Shown in pieces: positions 45,086 to 53,481 of a stretch of DNA of 64,000 nucleotides. A program made the translations under genes and the position numbers. Location: NCBI RefSeq assembly GCF_016908515.1, contig NZ_JAFBEA010000004.1:265718-329717 (forward strand), given 5' to 3'. The notes beneath the pieces were generated by a model that saw only the letters and a program-made list of their open reading frames with translations, did not search any database and was not told where the DNA came from. The number at the start of each line of letters is the position of its first letter. Position 1 is the stretch's first letter. Origin of the DNA: Virgibacillus halotolerans (GTDB lineage Bacteria > Bacillota > Bacilli > Bacillales > Amphibacillaceae).

Positions 45086-47869
45086 TTACTGCCACTTCTC
45101 GATTACAGAATCAGCATTTTTATTTAGCGCATTATACGCCTTTTTTGACACAAGTTTGTTCTCATGCAATTGATCTATTAATTGTTTAAAGCTTGTCATA
45201 TGTTTAACAACCTTATCTGCTTGCGCTTTATCCTCGTAATGGCTTACAGCAGTTAAATGGGTTGTTAGTAAATGAACATCTGTTTCGCTTTCAAATTCCC
45301 CTTCATCCGCTAAACTTTCCACTAGGTTCTTCATTCCAGATGCACTAATGTCCTCGGCATCATCCACTCCATAACTTAATAAGTTTGTGAAGATACGATA
45401 TCCACCTGGTACCTGATTTGCCATTTGACGGTAGAATACTAAGTTCGTATAAAGATAAGTTCCTTCTCCATAATCAGCCATGAGAATACCACCATCAAAC
45501 GGGTCTTCATTAGGATCTGCCATACTTACAAAGGTCTCATATCGATCATCCCAGTTCATAGGGAAGTAGAGTCCTCTCTCTTGCACCCAATTATCCCAAT
45601 CATTATCTGTAATCTTGTTAGGAAAATTAAATAATTTATGATCTGGTTGCGTCATGGTAACATCAGCCGCTTCATCCGTTACACGCCATTCTATCGATGG
45701 CATTCCGAGCTCTAATGAATAAGGTGGGGTTTCGTTTGCATCCCATTTGTCACCTGGTTTATGGTATTGGACAACTACATGTCCCCCATTTTCGGCATAT
45801 TCTAGCAAGCGATCATTATTTTCAATAAGGTCTTCACGTGATAGATTTGCTCTAATGCCCGTTACGATTGTATCGTATTGGTTTAAATCACCAGTGTTTA
45901 AATCTTCTTCCGTTAACTTTGTCACATCAAATCCTAAGCCCAATAAATAATCAGCCACATCATCAAAACCACTTTCAATATAGCCTACCTTTAGGGTATC
46001 TGGTTTCAACAATTCAAAAGCTACTCCATCCATTGTAGATGGATATTGGAAAAAAGAATCTTTGATATGGTCATAGCTTATTTCCTGAACGGTTGTATCA
46101 AACTCTTTGTTATCTGATTCAGCAATCGCATCAATTGAAAAATCGCCTTCCTCCATTTCATCAGGAGGAATGATTTTAAATTCAGCCGTTTGTTCCTCTA
46201 AACGCTGTTCGAAGCTCACATCCACTTTTTCTGGAACACTTGTCCATCCTTCAGGAAGATTGAGCGAAACAGATGCTTCTTTTTCACCTTTATCGTAATT
46301 TTTCACTTTTACTTTAACAGGATATTCGCTTTCGATATCAGCTGTATTCACTACAATATCTTTTGGTTCCGTTGTTATACCTAACTCTGGTAATACAGCA
46401 ATTGTTTCATCTAGTTCTAATAGGTTCGTTGTCTTTGTTCCTTCTTCCTTAAATGTGATGCTGGATTGAATCAACGCGTCATCATATGGATGATAGTATT
46501 TTGCATCCTTTGGAACATGTACATGAAAAGTTATTTCTTTTGATTCATTTGGTTCCAACTTTTCGATATTAGATTCATCATCAGTATCAACATCCCAGTC
46601 TTCTGAAGTAAATAAGGAAGCATCAATTTGATTGATCGTTTGCGTTCCATTGTTGGTGATCGTCATCATGATTTCAGCATTTTCACCTTGCGTTACTACT
46701 TCGGATTCAAGTATTGTTTCTACATCCAGTCCGGATGCAACAAGGCTAACTTCCTGTAGTTGCTCTTTCTTTAACTCCAGTTTATGAAGTATCTCGTTTT
46801 TAACAGCGTCATCGATATCCATTTCTTTCATTTTGTCACTTAATTGTTGTACATCACTTAAAGCTTGTTGAGAATTGGGTAATATCGCTTCCCGATTTGG
46901 ATATAGATCAACAATTTCATCTAGATTTTGTTGTAAAGCCTCTAAATCAGCACTGATATCATCTTCAGATACAATGGCTGACCATTCATTGAAGTCATAT
47001 GGTATATTCGCAAAAATACCATCGTCCCCATCAGCATCATCAATCGTTTTTTTCAATTCCAAATTTGCTTGTCTCGGTTCAACAGGTACATCATTTCCCA
47101 TGCCCTGACTCTTATGCAGATACCTTGATTCTTCTCCAAGTTGCGGATAGGACATTTCATAAATAGGATCATAATCACCTATTTCAATAGAGGTTGTTGC
47201 CGTTTCCGCTGATTCAGCTGGTAAATAGAGTTTTTTAACCTGCCATACGGATAATCCTTCTTCCTCTATTTGTTCGGGAAAAACTGTTGGATCTGCTGCA
47301 TCTTCAAAAGCCCGTTCACTTAAAATACTCATTGCTCTGTGATGCCCATGTTGATCTTCTACATCTCTAAATGAAGGCATAACGACATCCGGTTGATAAC
47401 CTCTTATAAAACGAATAAGCCGTTCATATGTTAAATCTTCTCCCCATTTTTCTAATGTTTCCTCAGGGGATTTTGAAAAACCAAAATCATAAATGGGATC
47501 TGAAGTAGTCTCACTTAAATGGTATGCTTTTACCCCATTGATTTTAGCAGCTTCAACCATCTCATTAGATCGAATAATACCAAGTGCGTCGCCAAGTTCA
47601 TTTCCTATTTCGTTTTGTCCACCCTCACCGCGATTTGCAATCAGACTAGAAGTTTTAACTCCTAATCCCCTAGATAAATAAGCTAACAAATCACTGCGTT
47701 CGTCATCCGGGTGTGCGCCAGTATTTAAAAAAGTTACTGTGGTACTTAGTGGATTTACTGCGTTCCACAACGCTACATCCGGATCCTCTTTTTCCTTTGC
47801 TAATCCTTGAAATGGAAGTAATGTGACAATCAATAGAAAAGATAAAAATAAAGAAAGATGCTTTTTCAC
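45086..47869 (-). CDS. Secreted PIG-L family deacetylase with NEW3-like, ThuA-like and FIMAH domains
   Basis: A 927-residue exported enzyme. Signal peptide 1-24. The PIG-L (LmbE) zinc deacetylase domain covers about 40-260: GAHPDDE at 52-57 and HGHHRA at 174-179 supply the metal ligands and base. A NEW3-type beta region (about 380-600, TQGENAEIMMTITNNG) and a class I amidotransferase/ThuA-like domain (about 610-800, YAENGGHVVVQYH) follow, and a FIMAH-type helical domain ends the protein (about 850-927, HMTSFKQLIDQ). PIG-L enzymes deacetylate GlcNAc-type sugars. The GTG start has AAAGGGG upstream. It carries a ROK-type operator and diverges from the ROK/ABC/lyase operon. Confidence 0.85.
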   Translation of the reverse strand: MKKHLSLFLSFLLIVTLLPFQGLAKEKEDPDVALWNAVNPLSTTVTFLNTGAHPDDERSDLLAYLSRGLGVKTSSLIANRGEGGQNEIGNELGDALGIIRSNEMVEAAKINGVKAYHLSETTSDPIYDFGFSKSPEETLEKWGEDLTYERLIRFIRGYQPDVVMPSFRDVEDQHGHHRAMSILSERAFEDAADPTVFPEQIEEEGLSVWQVKKLYLPAESAETATTSIEIGDYDPIYEMSYPQLGEESRYLHKSQGMGNDVPVEPRQANLELKKTIDDADGDDGIFANIPYDFNEWSAIVSEDDISADLEALQQNLDEIVDLYPNREAILPNSQQALSDVQQLSDKMKEMDIDDAVKNEILHKLELKKEQLQEVSLVASGLDVETILESEVVTQGENAEIMMTITNNGTQTINQIDASLFTSEDWDVDTDDESNIEKLEPNESKEITFHVHVPKDAKYYHPYDDALIQSSITFKEEGTKTTNLLELDETIAVLPELGITTEPKDIVVNTADIESEYPVKVKVKNYDKGEKEASVSLNLPEGWTSVPEKVDVSFEQRLEEQTAEFKIIPPDEMEEGDFSIDAIAESDNKEFDTTVQEISYDHIKDSFFQYPSTMDGVAFELLKPDTLKVGYIESGFDDVADYLLGLGFDVTKLTEEDLNTGDLNQYDTIVTGIRANLSREDLIENNDRLLEYAENGGHVVVQYHKPGDKWDANETPPYSLELGMPSIEWRVTDEAADVTMTQPDHKLFNFPNKITDNDWDNWVQERGLYFPMNWDDRYETFVSMADPNEDPFDGGILMADYGEGTYLYTNLVFYRQMANQVPGGYRIFTNLLSYGVDDAEDISASGMKNLVESLADEGEFESETDVHLLTTHLTAVSHYEDKAQADKVVKHMTSFKQLIDQLHENKLVSKKAYNALNKNADSVIEKWQ

Positions 47870-47940
47870 CTTGTAACCCCTTTCATTTTTTTATTTCGTT
47901 AATAAGTTTTGATCTCTACTCCTTTCTGTTGACTCATTGG

Positions 47941-48008
47941 TTAGTTAACGTTACTAACTAACTGTAGGCAAGTCTACGATATTACGATAAACTTTATCAT
48001 TATGACAA
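47941..48008 (-). promoter_or_regulatory. Promoter and ROK-type operator for the PIG-L gene
   Basis: On the minus strand TTGTCA (48008-48003), 18 bases, TAATAT (47984-47979) form a candidate promoter. Downstream lies the 21-bp operator TTAGTTA-N7-TAACTAA (47941-47961), with perfect 7-bp arms. The arms resemble XylR operators (TTAGTTT...AAACTAA) bound by ROK repressors. A bound repressor here would block early transcription. Confidence 0.6.
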
Positions 48009-48173
48009 AACAATGTAAATAGTACAAAAATACTATTTATTTTGATTAAAATGGAAAAATATATTTTGGGCGATGACGGATAAAGTGAAATTCAATCAGT
48101 AGGAACCTTTTTACTACCCGCCGGTATACAAATAATATCGAATCACTTATTACAATCTTTTTAAAATTAAGCC

Positions 48174-48239
48174 TTTACAAAGACCTCATCTTCATTTATA
48201 ATAATTTCAACAATCTAATTAGTAAGTAAAGTTTACTAA
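48174..48239 (+). promoter_or_regulatory. Promoter and ROK-type operator for the ROK/ABC/lyase operon
   Basis: TTTACA (48174-48179), exactly 17 bases, TATAAT (48197-48202) is a strong sigma-A promoter. The 21-bp operator TTAGTAA-N7-TTACTAA (48219-48239), with perfect 7-bp arms, lies just past the expected start site. It has the same arm length and spacer as the operator at 47941, implying shared control and autoregulation. Confidence 0.68.
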
Positions 48240-48298
48240 CTACTAGAAGTACAAACACCATGTGTTTAATTAGAATTTAATTTTAAGGGGCCTGTTTA

Positions 48299-49462
48299 AT
48301 GCAGAAAGGAAATGCAGCTTACATAAAAACAATGAACAAAAGACTTATTTTAGAGTGTATAAAGGCTGGGGATGCGATATCCCGGGCTGACATATCTAAA
48401 CGACTTTCGTTAAGCAAACCAACTGTATCAACGCTTGTTAGCCAGTTGCTGGAAGACAATTTAATTTATGAGTCCGGTAGTGGCCAGGCAGCCAGTGTTG
48501 GAGGAAGAAAGCCTGTTAATTTAATGTTTAATCCAAAACAATCATACATTATAGGAATAGATATTGGCGGTACCAATGTCAGCCTGGGGATTGCTGATCT
48601 GAATGGTGATGTATGTGCTTTCCGTGAATTTCCCACGCAACAGCATCTAGAACATAATCTATTTAAGGAAATTAAGCGCTGTGTAGAATCTATGAAAGAT
48701 CAACTAGGGATCGATGATTCAATAATACTAGGTGTCGGGGCAGGCGTACCAGGTGTGACAAATGTAGCCGAAGGAATTGTGAGAGAAGCACCTGCTTTGA
48801 AATGGAAACGTTTTCCCATAACGGAAAGGTTAAAAGAAATTTTTGACTTGCCCATCCATGTAGATAATGATGTAAACATTAATGTACTGGGAGAACATTG
48901 GAAAGGAATTGGGAAGGATAGATCCAATTTAATTTATATTGCAATTGGCACTGGCATCGGCAGCGGTATTATGATAAATGGAAATTTATATCGTGGGAGC
49001 AATTATAGTGCAGGTGAAATTGGTTATTTAGTTACCGATCGCGTACATGCGAAGGAATTCTATCCAGTTTATGACGGCTATGGGTTCCTAGAAAGCATTT
49101 CAAGTGGATCTTCAATAAGTAACCAGTTATCAAAGAAAATGAATAAAACAGTTACTGCTAAAGAAGCTTTTGATCTATACAACAAAAAAAATAAAGACGC
49201 AATCGAAACAATTGATCTTGCGCTTGAGAATCTAGCAATTGGACTTGCAAACTATGTATCTTTATTTGACCCAGAATTAATTATTTTAGGAGGTGGTGTC
49301 AGCGGGTCATTTTCTATTATACGTAAGCAGATCGTAGACATCATGAAGCGCTATACGCCTGGAGAATGTGCAGTAGTGCAAACGACGTTTGGCAAAGAAG
49401 CAGGAGTCATAGGGGCAGTAGCATTATTTCTAAAAGAGCATGACACGTTATTTAATATTTAA
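48299..49462 (+). CDS. ROK family transcriptional regulator (XylR/NagC-like)
   Basis: A 387-residue regulator. Residues 10-70 form a winged helix (ISRADISKRLSLSKPTVSTLVSQLLEDNLI). The ROK sugar-binding domain follows with IIGIDIGGTNVSLGIADL, VGAGVPGVTN, HVDNDVNINVLGEHW, IAIGTGIGSGI, SAGEIGYL and LIILGGGVSG. The usual ROK zinc motif (CxCGxxGCxE) is absent: the segment after GEIGYL reads VTDRVHAKEFYPV. It would bind the paired palindromes in the divergent spacer until an imported sugar or derivative releases it. AAGGGGCC precedes ATG. It is the first gene of the operon with the ABC importer and lyase. Confidence 0.9.
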   Translation: MQKGNAAYIKTMNKRLILECIKAGDAISRADISKRLSLSKPTVSTLVSQLLEDNLIYESGSGQAASVGGRKPVNLMFNPKQSYIIGIDIGGTNVSLGIADLNGDVCAFREFPTQQHLEHNLFKEIKRCVESMKDQLGIDDSIILGVGAGVPGVTNVAEGIVREAPALKWKRFPITERLKEIFDLPIHVDNDVNINVLGEHWKGIGKDRSNLIYIAIGTGIGSGIMINGNLYRGSNYSAGEIGYLVTDRVHAKEFYPVYDGYGFLESISSGSSISNQLSKKMNKTVTAKEAFDLYNKKNKDAIETIDLALENLAIGLANYVSLFDPELIILGGGVSGSFSIIRKQIVDIMKRYTPGECAVVQTTFGKEAGVIGAVALFLKEHDTLFNI

Positions 49463-49478
49463 ACGGGGGGTAATTTTA

Positions 49479-50567
49479 TTGAAAAAGAATTGGTTCATTT
49501 TATCAACGTTAGCATTTATTTTAATTCTTGCTGGTTGTATGGCAGGGGGATCTGATAAAGAAGACGATAAGAGCAGTGCTTCTGGAGAAGATAAAGATTT
49601 AGAAGAAAAAGTTGTCGTTTATTCCCCACATGGGACAGATATTTTAGGCGATTTTCAGGAACAATTTGAAGAAGAATATGGGGTTAAGATGGAATTTCTT
49701 GATATGGGCTCCCAAGAAATATTAGACAGGGTTCGTTCCGAGGAAAACAATACACAGGCAGATATTTGGTGGGGAGCACCACAAGTTAACTTTAATCAAG
49801 CAAAAGAAGACGGTTTGTTAGCCGAATATAAACCATCTTATGCAGATTCACTAGATGAACTGTATCACGATAGCGATTGGATGTGGTCAGGAACATCCAT
49901 GACACCTCAAGTTATTTTGTACAATACAAAAGAAATATCTGAAGAAGAGGCTCCAAAGGATTGGGATGACCTTTTAGATCCGAAATGGAAAGATGAAATT
50001 ATTATTAGATATCCATTGGCATCTGGTGGAATGCGTACCATCTTCTCAGGGATAATTTACAACGCTTATAAAGATGCAGAAGATCCTGAAGAAGGATATG
50101 AATGGTTGCGTAAATTTGATGCCAATACAAAGGAATATTCCGGTAATCCAGAGATTATGTATAATCAAGTCGCAAAAGGTGTTGGTAACTTATCTGTATG
50201 GAATATGCCGGATACAGTTGAACTAGCAGAAGAAAAGGGATACCCATTCGGTTATACCATTCCTGAAAGTGGTACTCCCGTTCTTACTGAAGGTATTGCA
50301 GTTATAAAAGATGCACCACATCCAAAAGCAGCAGAAGCATTTTATGAATTCGTTAATACACCAGAGGCTACAAAACTATTGGCGGAAAGATACTATCGCA
50401 TCCCTACCCGTGATGATATTGAGGACCTTCCAGATTGGATTACGGAAACAGAAATAAAGCCGATGGATATGGATTGGGATTTAGTTGAAGAAAAAGAAGA
50501 TGAATGGATGGACTATTGGGATAATCAAATTAAAAGTACGGATAAAGATAAAAGCGATGAAGAATAG
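49479..50567 (+). CDS. Extracellular solute-binding lipoprotein (AfuA/FbpA/PotD type)
   Basis: A 362-residue binding protein. The start is TTG 49479 (KKNWFILSTLAFILILAGC, lipobox Cys about 20), with GGGGGG 8 bases upstream; the frame extends upstream to 49440 but overlaps the ROK gene. Mature cues: VVVYSPHGTDILGDFQEQFEEEYGVKMEF, ADIWWGAPQVNFNQAKEDGLL, DWDDLLDPKWKDEIIIRYPLASGGMRTI and ILYNTKEI. This family is often called iron-binding, but AfuA itself was shown to bind hexose phosphates. No obvious Tyr-rich ferric site is recognisable. It probably delivers an organic ligand to the permease encoded at 51757. Confidence 0.83.
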   Translation: MKKNWFILSTLAFILILAGCMAGGSDKEDDKSSASGEDKDLEEKVVVYSPHGTDILGDFQEQFEEEYGVKMEFLDMGSQEILDRVRSEENNTQADIWWGAPQVNFNQAKEDGLLAEYKPSYADSLDELYHDSDWMWSGTSMTPQVILYNTKEISEEEAPKDWDDLLDPKWKDEIIIRYPLASGGMRTIFSGIIYNAYKDAEDPEEGYEWLRKFDANTKEYSGNPEIMYNQVAKGVGNLSVWNMPDTVELAEEKGYPFGYTIPESGTPVLTEGIAVIKDAPHPKAAEAFYEFVNTPEATKLLAERYYRIPTRDDIEDLPDWITETEIKPMDMDWDLVEEKEDEWMDYWDNQIKSTDKDKSDEE

Positions 50568-50593
50568 AACCTAAAAAAGGAATATTATATGCT

Positions 50594-50626
50594 TGATCGT
50601 CATGCTTATGGCGATCAGCTTCCTTT
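50594..50626 (+). terminator. Hairpin between binding-protein and ATPase genes (attenuator-like)
   Basis: TGATCG-T-CAT and ATG-G-CGATCA (50594-50603, 50608-50617) form a 10-bp stem with one U-G pair and a GCTT loop, followed by GCTTCCTTTT. Hairpins in this position often raise binding-protein mRNA above that of the membrane components. Confidence 0.55.
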
Positions 50627-50651
50627 TATAAGAAAGTGGGGTTGTTGTTTT

Positions 50652-51749
50652 ATGTCAACAGTAAACTTATCTAACATTACGAAAGCATTTGGTAGTGTAA
50701 CAGCAGTCAAGGATTTAGATATACTCATTAAAGAAGGCGAATTTTTTACATTTTTAGGTCCAAGTGGGTGCGGAAAAACAACAACGCTCAGAATGATTGC
50801 TGGTTTTTACTTCCCTACCAAAGGAAAAGTTAAATTCAATGACCGGGATATGACTTCCGTGTCTCCTGAAAAAAGAAATACCGGTATGGTTTTCCAAAAC
50901 TATGCCTTGTTTCCCCATATGACAGTTTTTGAAAACGTTGCCTTTGGGCTTAAGGTGAGAAAAGTTAACAAAGCAGGAATAAAAGAAAAAGTTGGAGAAG
51001 TACTAAAAAAAGTACGTTTAGATCAGTATATTGATCGTCAGGTTAGCCAATTAAGTGGTGGTCAACAACAACGTGTAGCTCTAGCCCGCGCACTCGTTAT
51101 TGAACCAGATATTCTATTATTAGACGAGCCATTAAGTAATTTAGATGCGAAGCTACGGGACGAGATGCGTGCAGAAATCCTACGATTGCAGCGTGAATAT
51201 GGCATCACCACAATATATGTTACCCATGATCAGGTAGAGGCATTGACAATGAGTGATCGGATCGCTGTGTTTAATGCTGGACAATGTCAACAAATTGGGA
51301 CACCAACGGAAATTTACAATAAGCCTGTAAATGACTTTGTAGCTAAGTTTATTGGGGAAACGAATCTTTTACCGGTAACCTTTAAGGAGCATATAAATAG
51401 CCAATCATTATTTCATGCACCGGATATAGAACAATCCATATTCGTTAATCATACCGAATTAAATATAGCAGATTACAATGAAGACGATCAGCTTTATATG
51501 TCGGTCCGTCCAGAAACAGTGAGAATCGACGAAGCTAAAATAAGTGGGAATAACGTATTTACTGGCGAAGTGTCACTTGTACAATTTACTGGAGAGGCTG
51601 TTCACACCTTTGTAAAAATAAATGATCAACTAACAATAAAAACAACTGATTTGAATCACGGGCCAAGTACATATTTAAAAGAAGGAACTGAGGTTAATGT
51701 CCAACTGCCCGAGGATCAAATAAGAGTAATCCCAGAGGTAAAGGGGTGA
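50652..51749 (+). CDS. ABC transporter ATPase (PotA/FbpC/UgpC type)
   Basis: A 365-residue import ATPase. The nucleotide-binding domain has Walker [11 protein letters not shown]-loop [13 protein letters not shown], signature LSGGQQQR, Walker [17 protein letters not shown] and [11 protein letters not shown]-terminal TOBE/OB region (about 240-360) is present. The frame is open back to an ATG at 50589 with an AAAGGA site, but those 21 residues read through a hairpin and do not fit the family, so [14 protein letters not shown] at 50652 is preferred. It lies 7 bases before the permease gene. It energises the importer with the binding protein at 49479. Confidence 0.88.
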   Translation: MSTVNLSNITKAFGSVTAVKDLDILIKEGEFFTFLGPSGCGKTTTLRMIAGFYFPTKGKVKFNDRDMTSVSPEKRNTGMVFQNYALFPHMTVFENVAFGLKVRKVNKAGIKEKVGEVLKKVRLDQYIDRQVSQLSGGQQQRVALARALVIEPDILLLDEPLSNLDAKLRDEMRAEILRLQREYGITTIYVTHDQVEALTMSDRIAVFNAGQCQQIGTPTEIYNKPVNDFVAKFIGETNLLPVTFKEHINSQSLFHAPDIEQSIFVNHTELNIADYNEDDQLYMSVRPETVRIDEAKISGNNVFTGEVSLVQFTGEAVHTFVKINDQLTIKTTDLNHGPSTYLKEGTEVNVQLPEDQIRVIPEVKG

Positions 51750-51756
51750 CGAATAC

Positions 51757-53442
51757 ATGTTAAATGCAGAAAAACGAAAAACGATATTGTTGTTGATCCC
51801 CATTGTCTTGGTTTTAGCCGGATACGTATTATATCCTACAATAGCAACACTATTTGAAAGTTTTAAGAAGAATGGGATATTCACTTTAGATAATTACCAT
51901 GATTTCTTTGGTTCAAAAGCACCTGCAAATTTTGAGGCATTATGGAACTCTGTCTATATTTCGGTTTTATCTGTTTTCTTTAGTGCTTTAATTGGTATCC
52001 CATTAGCCTATATTTTTAATCGTTATGATTTCCCAGGGCGGCAATTCTTTTCAAACATTGCTATTATGCCGATTGTTCTTCCCTCTCTTGTAGGTGTTAT
52101 GGCATTTATGTTTCTATACGGGGAAGCTGGATTAGTTCCCAATGCTATCAAAGATTTATTTAACCTTTCAAAGGTTCCTTTTAGTGTAGGCGGAATCTCA
52201 GGTATCTTGGTTGTCCATGCTTATACGATGTATCCTTACTTTTATATGACTACATCGTCTGCATTAAATAATATCGATCCTTCACTAGAAGAGGCAGCGT
52301 ATAACTTAGGATCTAATAAATTTAAAGTGTTTTGGAAAGTAACATTTCCATTGTTAACACCAGGATTGGTAGCTGCCGCCTTGTTAGTATTCATGGTTTC
52401 CATGGCTTCTTTTAGTGCTCCATTTTTATTAGCTGGGGGATATAGGGTATTAAGTTTACAAATATATTTTTCTAAAATCAATGGTGATTTAGAAATGGCA
52501 GCAACACAATCCGTTATTTTATCCGCCGTTTCGATTTCCTTCTTACTCTTTATGCGTTGGTATCAAAGTAGAAAAGATTATCGTATGGCAAGTAAAGGTA
52601 TAGGTGCCCACCGAAGTGAAGTGAACAATCCAGTTTTAAAATGGTTTATGGTAACGATCGGTATTGTGGCGATGATTATCTTATTATTACCACATGTCAC
52701 ATTGCTTATGTTGTCGCTTGTACCAGAAGGATCTTGGACATGGCAGACATATCCACAGGCATTTAGCTTTGAAAACTTTAGGTTGTTATTTGATAACCCT
52801 AATATTTGGGAACCGGTTAAAAACAGCTTAATTATGACATGTATCGCATGTATTGGTGTGTTTTTCTTCGGCATCATTACTTCGTATGCACTTGTCAAAC
52901 GTAGCTTTATAGGAAAAAATCTATTGGATATTCTAGTCATGATTCCTTGGGCTTTACCTGCCACAGTTGTCGGTATGAATCTCATATTAGCGTTTAATAA
53001 ACCAACACCATTTTCATTCGGTCAGGTTCTCGTTGGGACGTTCTGGATTTTACCACTTGCTTACTTTATACGGTTTATTCCATTGGTAGTTCGTTCAACT
53101 ACCGCTGTATTAGAGCAAATGGATGATTCACTTGAAGAAGCTGCACAAAATCTAGGAGCAAAGTGGTTTTATACGTTTAGACGCGTGGTAATCCCGATCA
53201 TCATGCCAGGCGTTTTAAGTGGTACATTACTTGCTTTTGTTCAGGCAATTGGAGAATTTCCGACCTCCGTTCTATTATACACACTGAGTAATAGACCGAT
53301 ATCTATTGAGATTATGAACCAGTTGCGCATGTTTAATATGGGGCAAGCCGCCGCATACGGCATGATACAAGTCGGATTAATATCAATTGTTATGTTTATC
53401 GCTTACAGATTCTTTGGTGTTAAAACAGAGAATACATTATAG
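51757..53442 (+). CDS. Fused double ABC transporter permease (FbpB/AfuB/ThiP type)
   Basis: A 561-residue membrane protein of two homologous halves with about 12 helices in all. Each half carries an EAA loop that docks the ATPase: EEAAYNLGSNKFKVFWKVTFP (about residue 180) and EEAAQNLGAKWFYTFRRVVIP (about 465). Because both permease domains are in one chain, a homodimeric ATPase and one such subunit suffice. The start at 51757 follows AGGTAAAGGGGTG. The lyase gene follows after 40 bases. Substrate is undefined; family members move ferric ions, hexose phosphates, thiamine or phosphonates. Confidence 0.9.
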   Translation: MLNAEKRKTILLLIPIVLVLAGYVLYPTIATLFESFKKNGIFTLDNYHDFFGSKAPANFEALWNSVYISVLSVFFSALIGIPLAYIFNRYDFPGRQFFSNIAIMPIVLPSLVGVMAFMFLYGEAGLVPNAIKDLFNLSKVPFSVGGISGILVVHAYTMYPYFYMTTSSALNNIDPSLEEAAYNLGSNKFKVFWKVTFPLLTPGLVAAALLVFMVSMASFSAPFLLAGGYRVLSLQIYFSKINGDLEMAATQSVILSAVSISFLLFMRWYQSRKDYRMASKGIGAHRSEVNNPVLKWFMVTIGIVAMIILLLPHVTLLMLSLVPEGSWTWQTYPQAFSFENFRLLFDNPNIWEPVKNSLIMTCIACIGVFFFGIITSYALVKRSFIGKNLLDILVMIPWALPATVVGMNLILAFNKPTPFSFGQVLVGTFWILPLAYFIRFIPLVVRSTTAVLEQMDDSLEEAAQNLGAKWFYTFRRVVIPIIMPGVLSGTLLAFVQAIGEFPTSVLLYTLSNRPISIEIMNQLRMFNMGQAAAYGMIQVGLISIVMFIAYRFFGVKTENTL

Positions 53443-53481
53443 AGGTTCAAGACAATTAATAAACTACTGGGGTGCTATTAT

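Larger units (their letters stand above)
47870..48298. other. Divergent control region of the PIG-L/ROK locus
   Basis: A 429-base spacer holding two opposed promoters, each with an equivalent palindromic operator (separate entries). No gene. Confidence 0.7.

Noticed and set aside
49479..53442. Calling the importer a ferric iron transporter
   Set aside because: The family label alone is weak, a ferric-binding Tyr pair is not recognisable, and ROK control points to an organic ligand.
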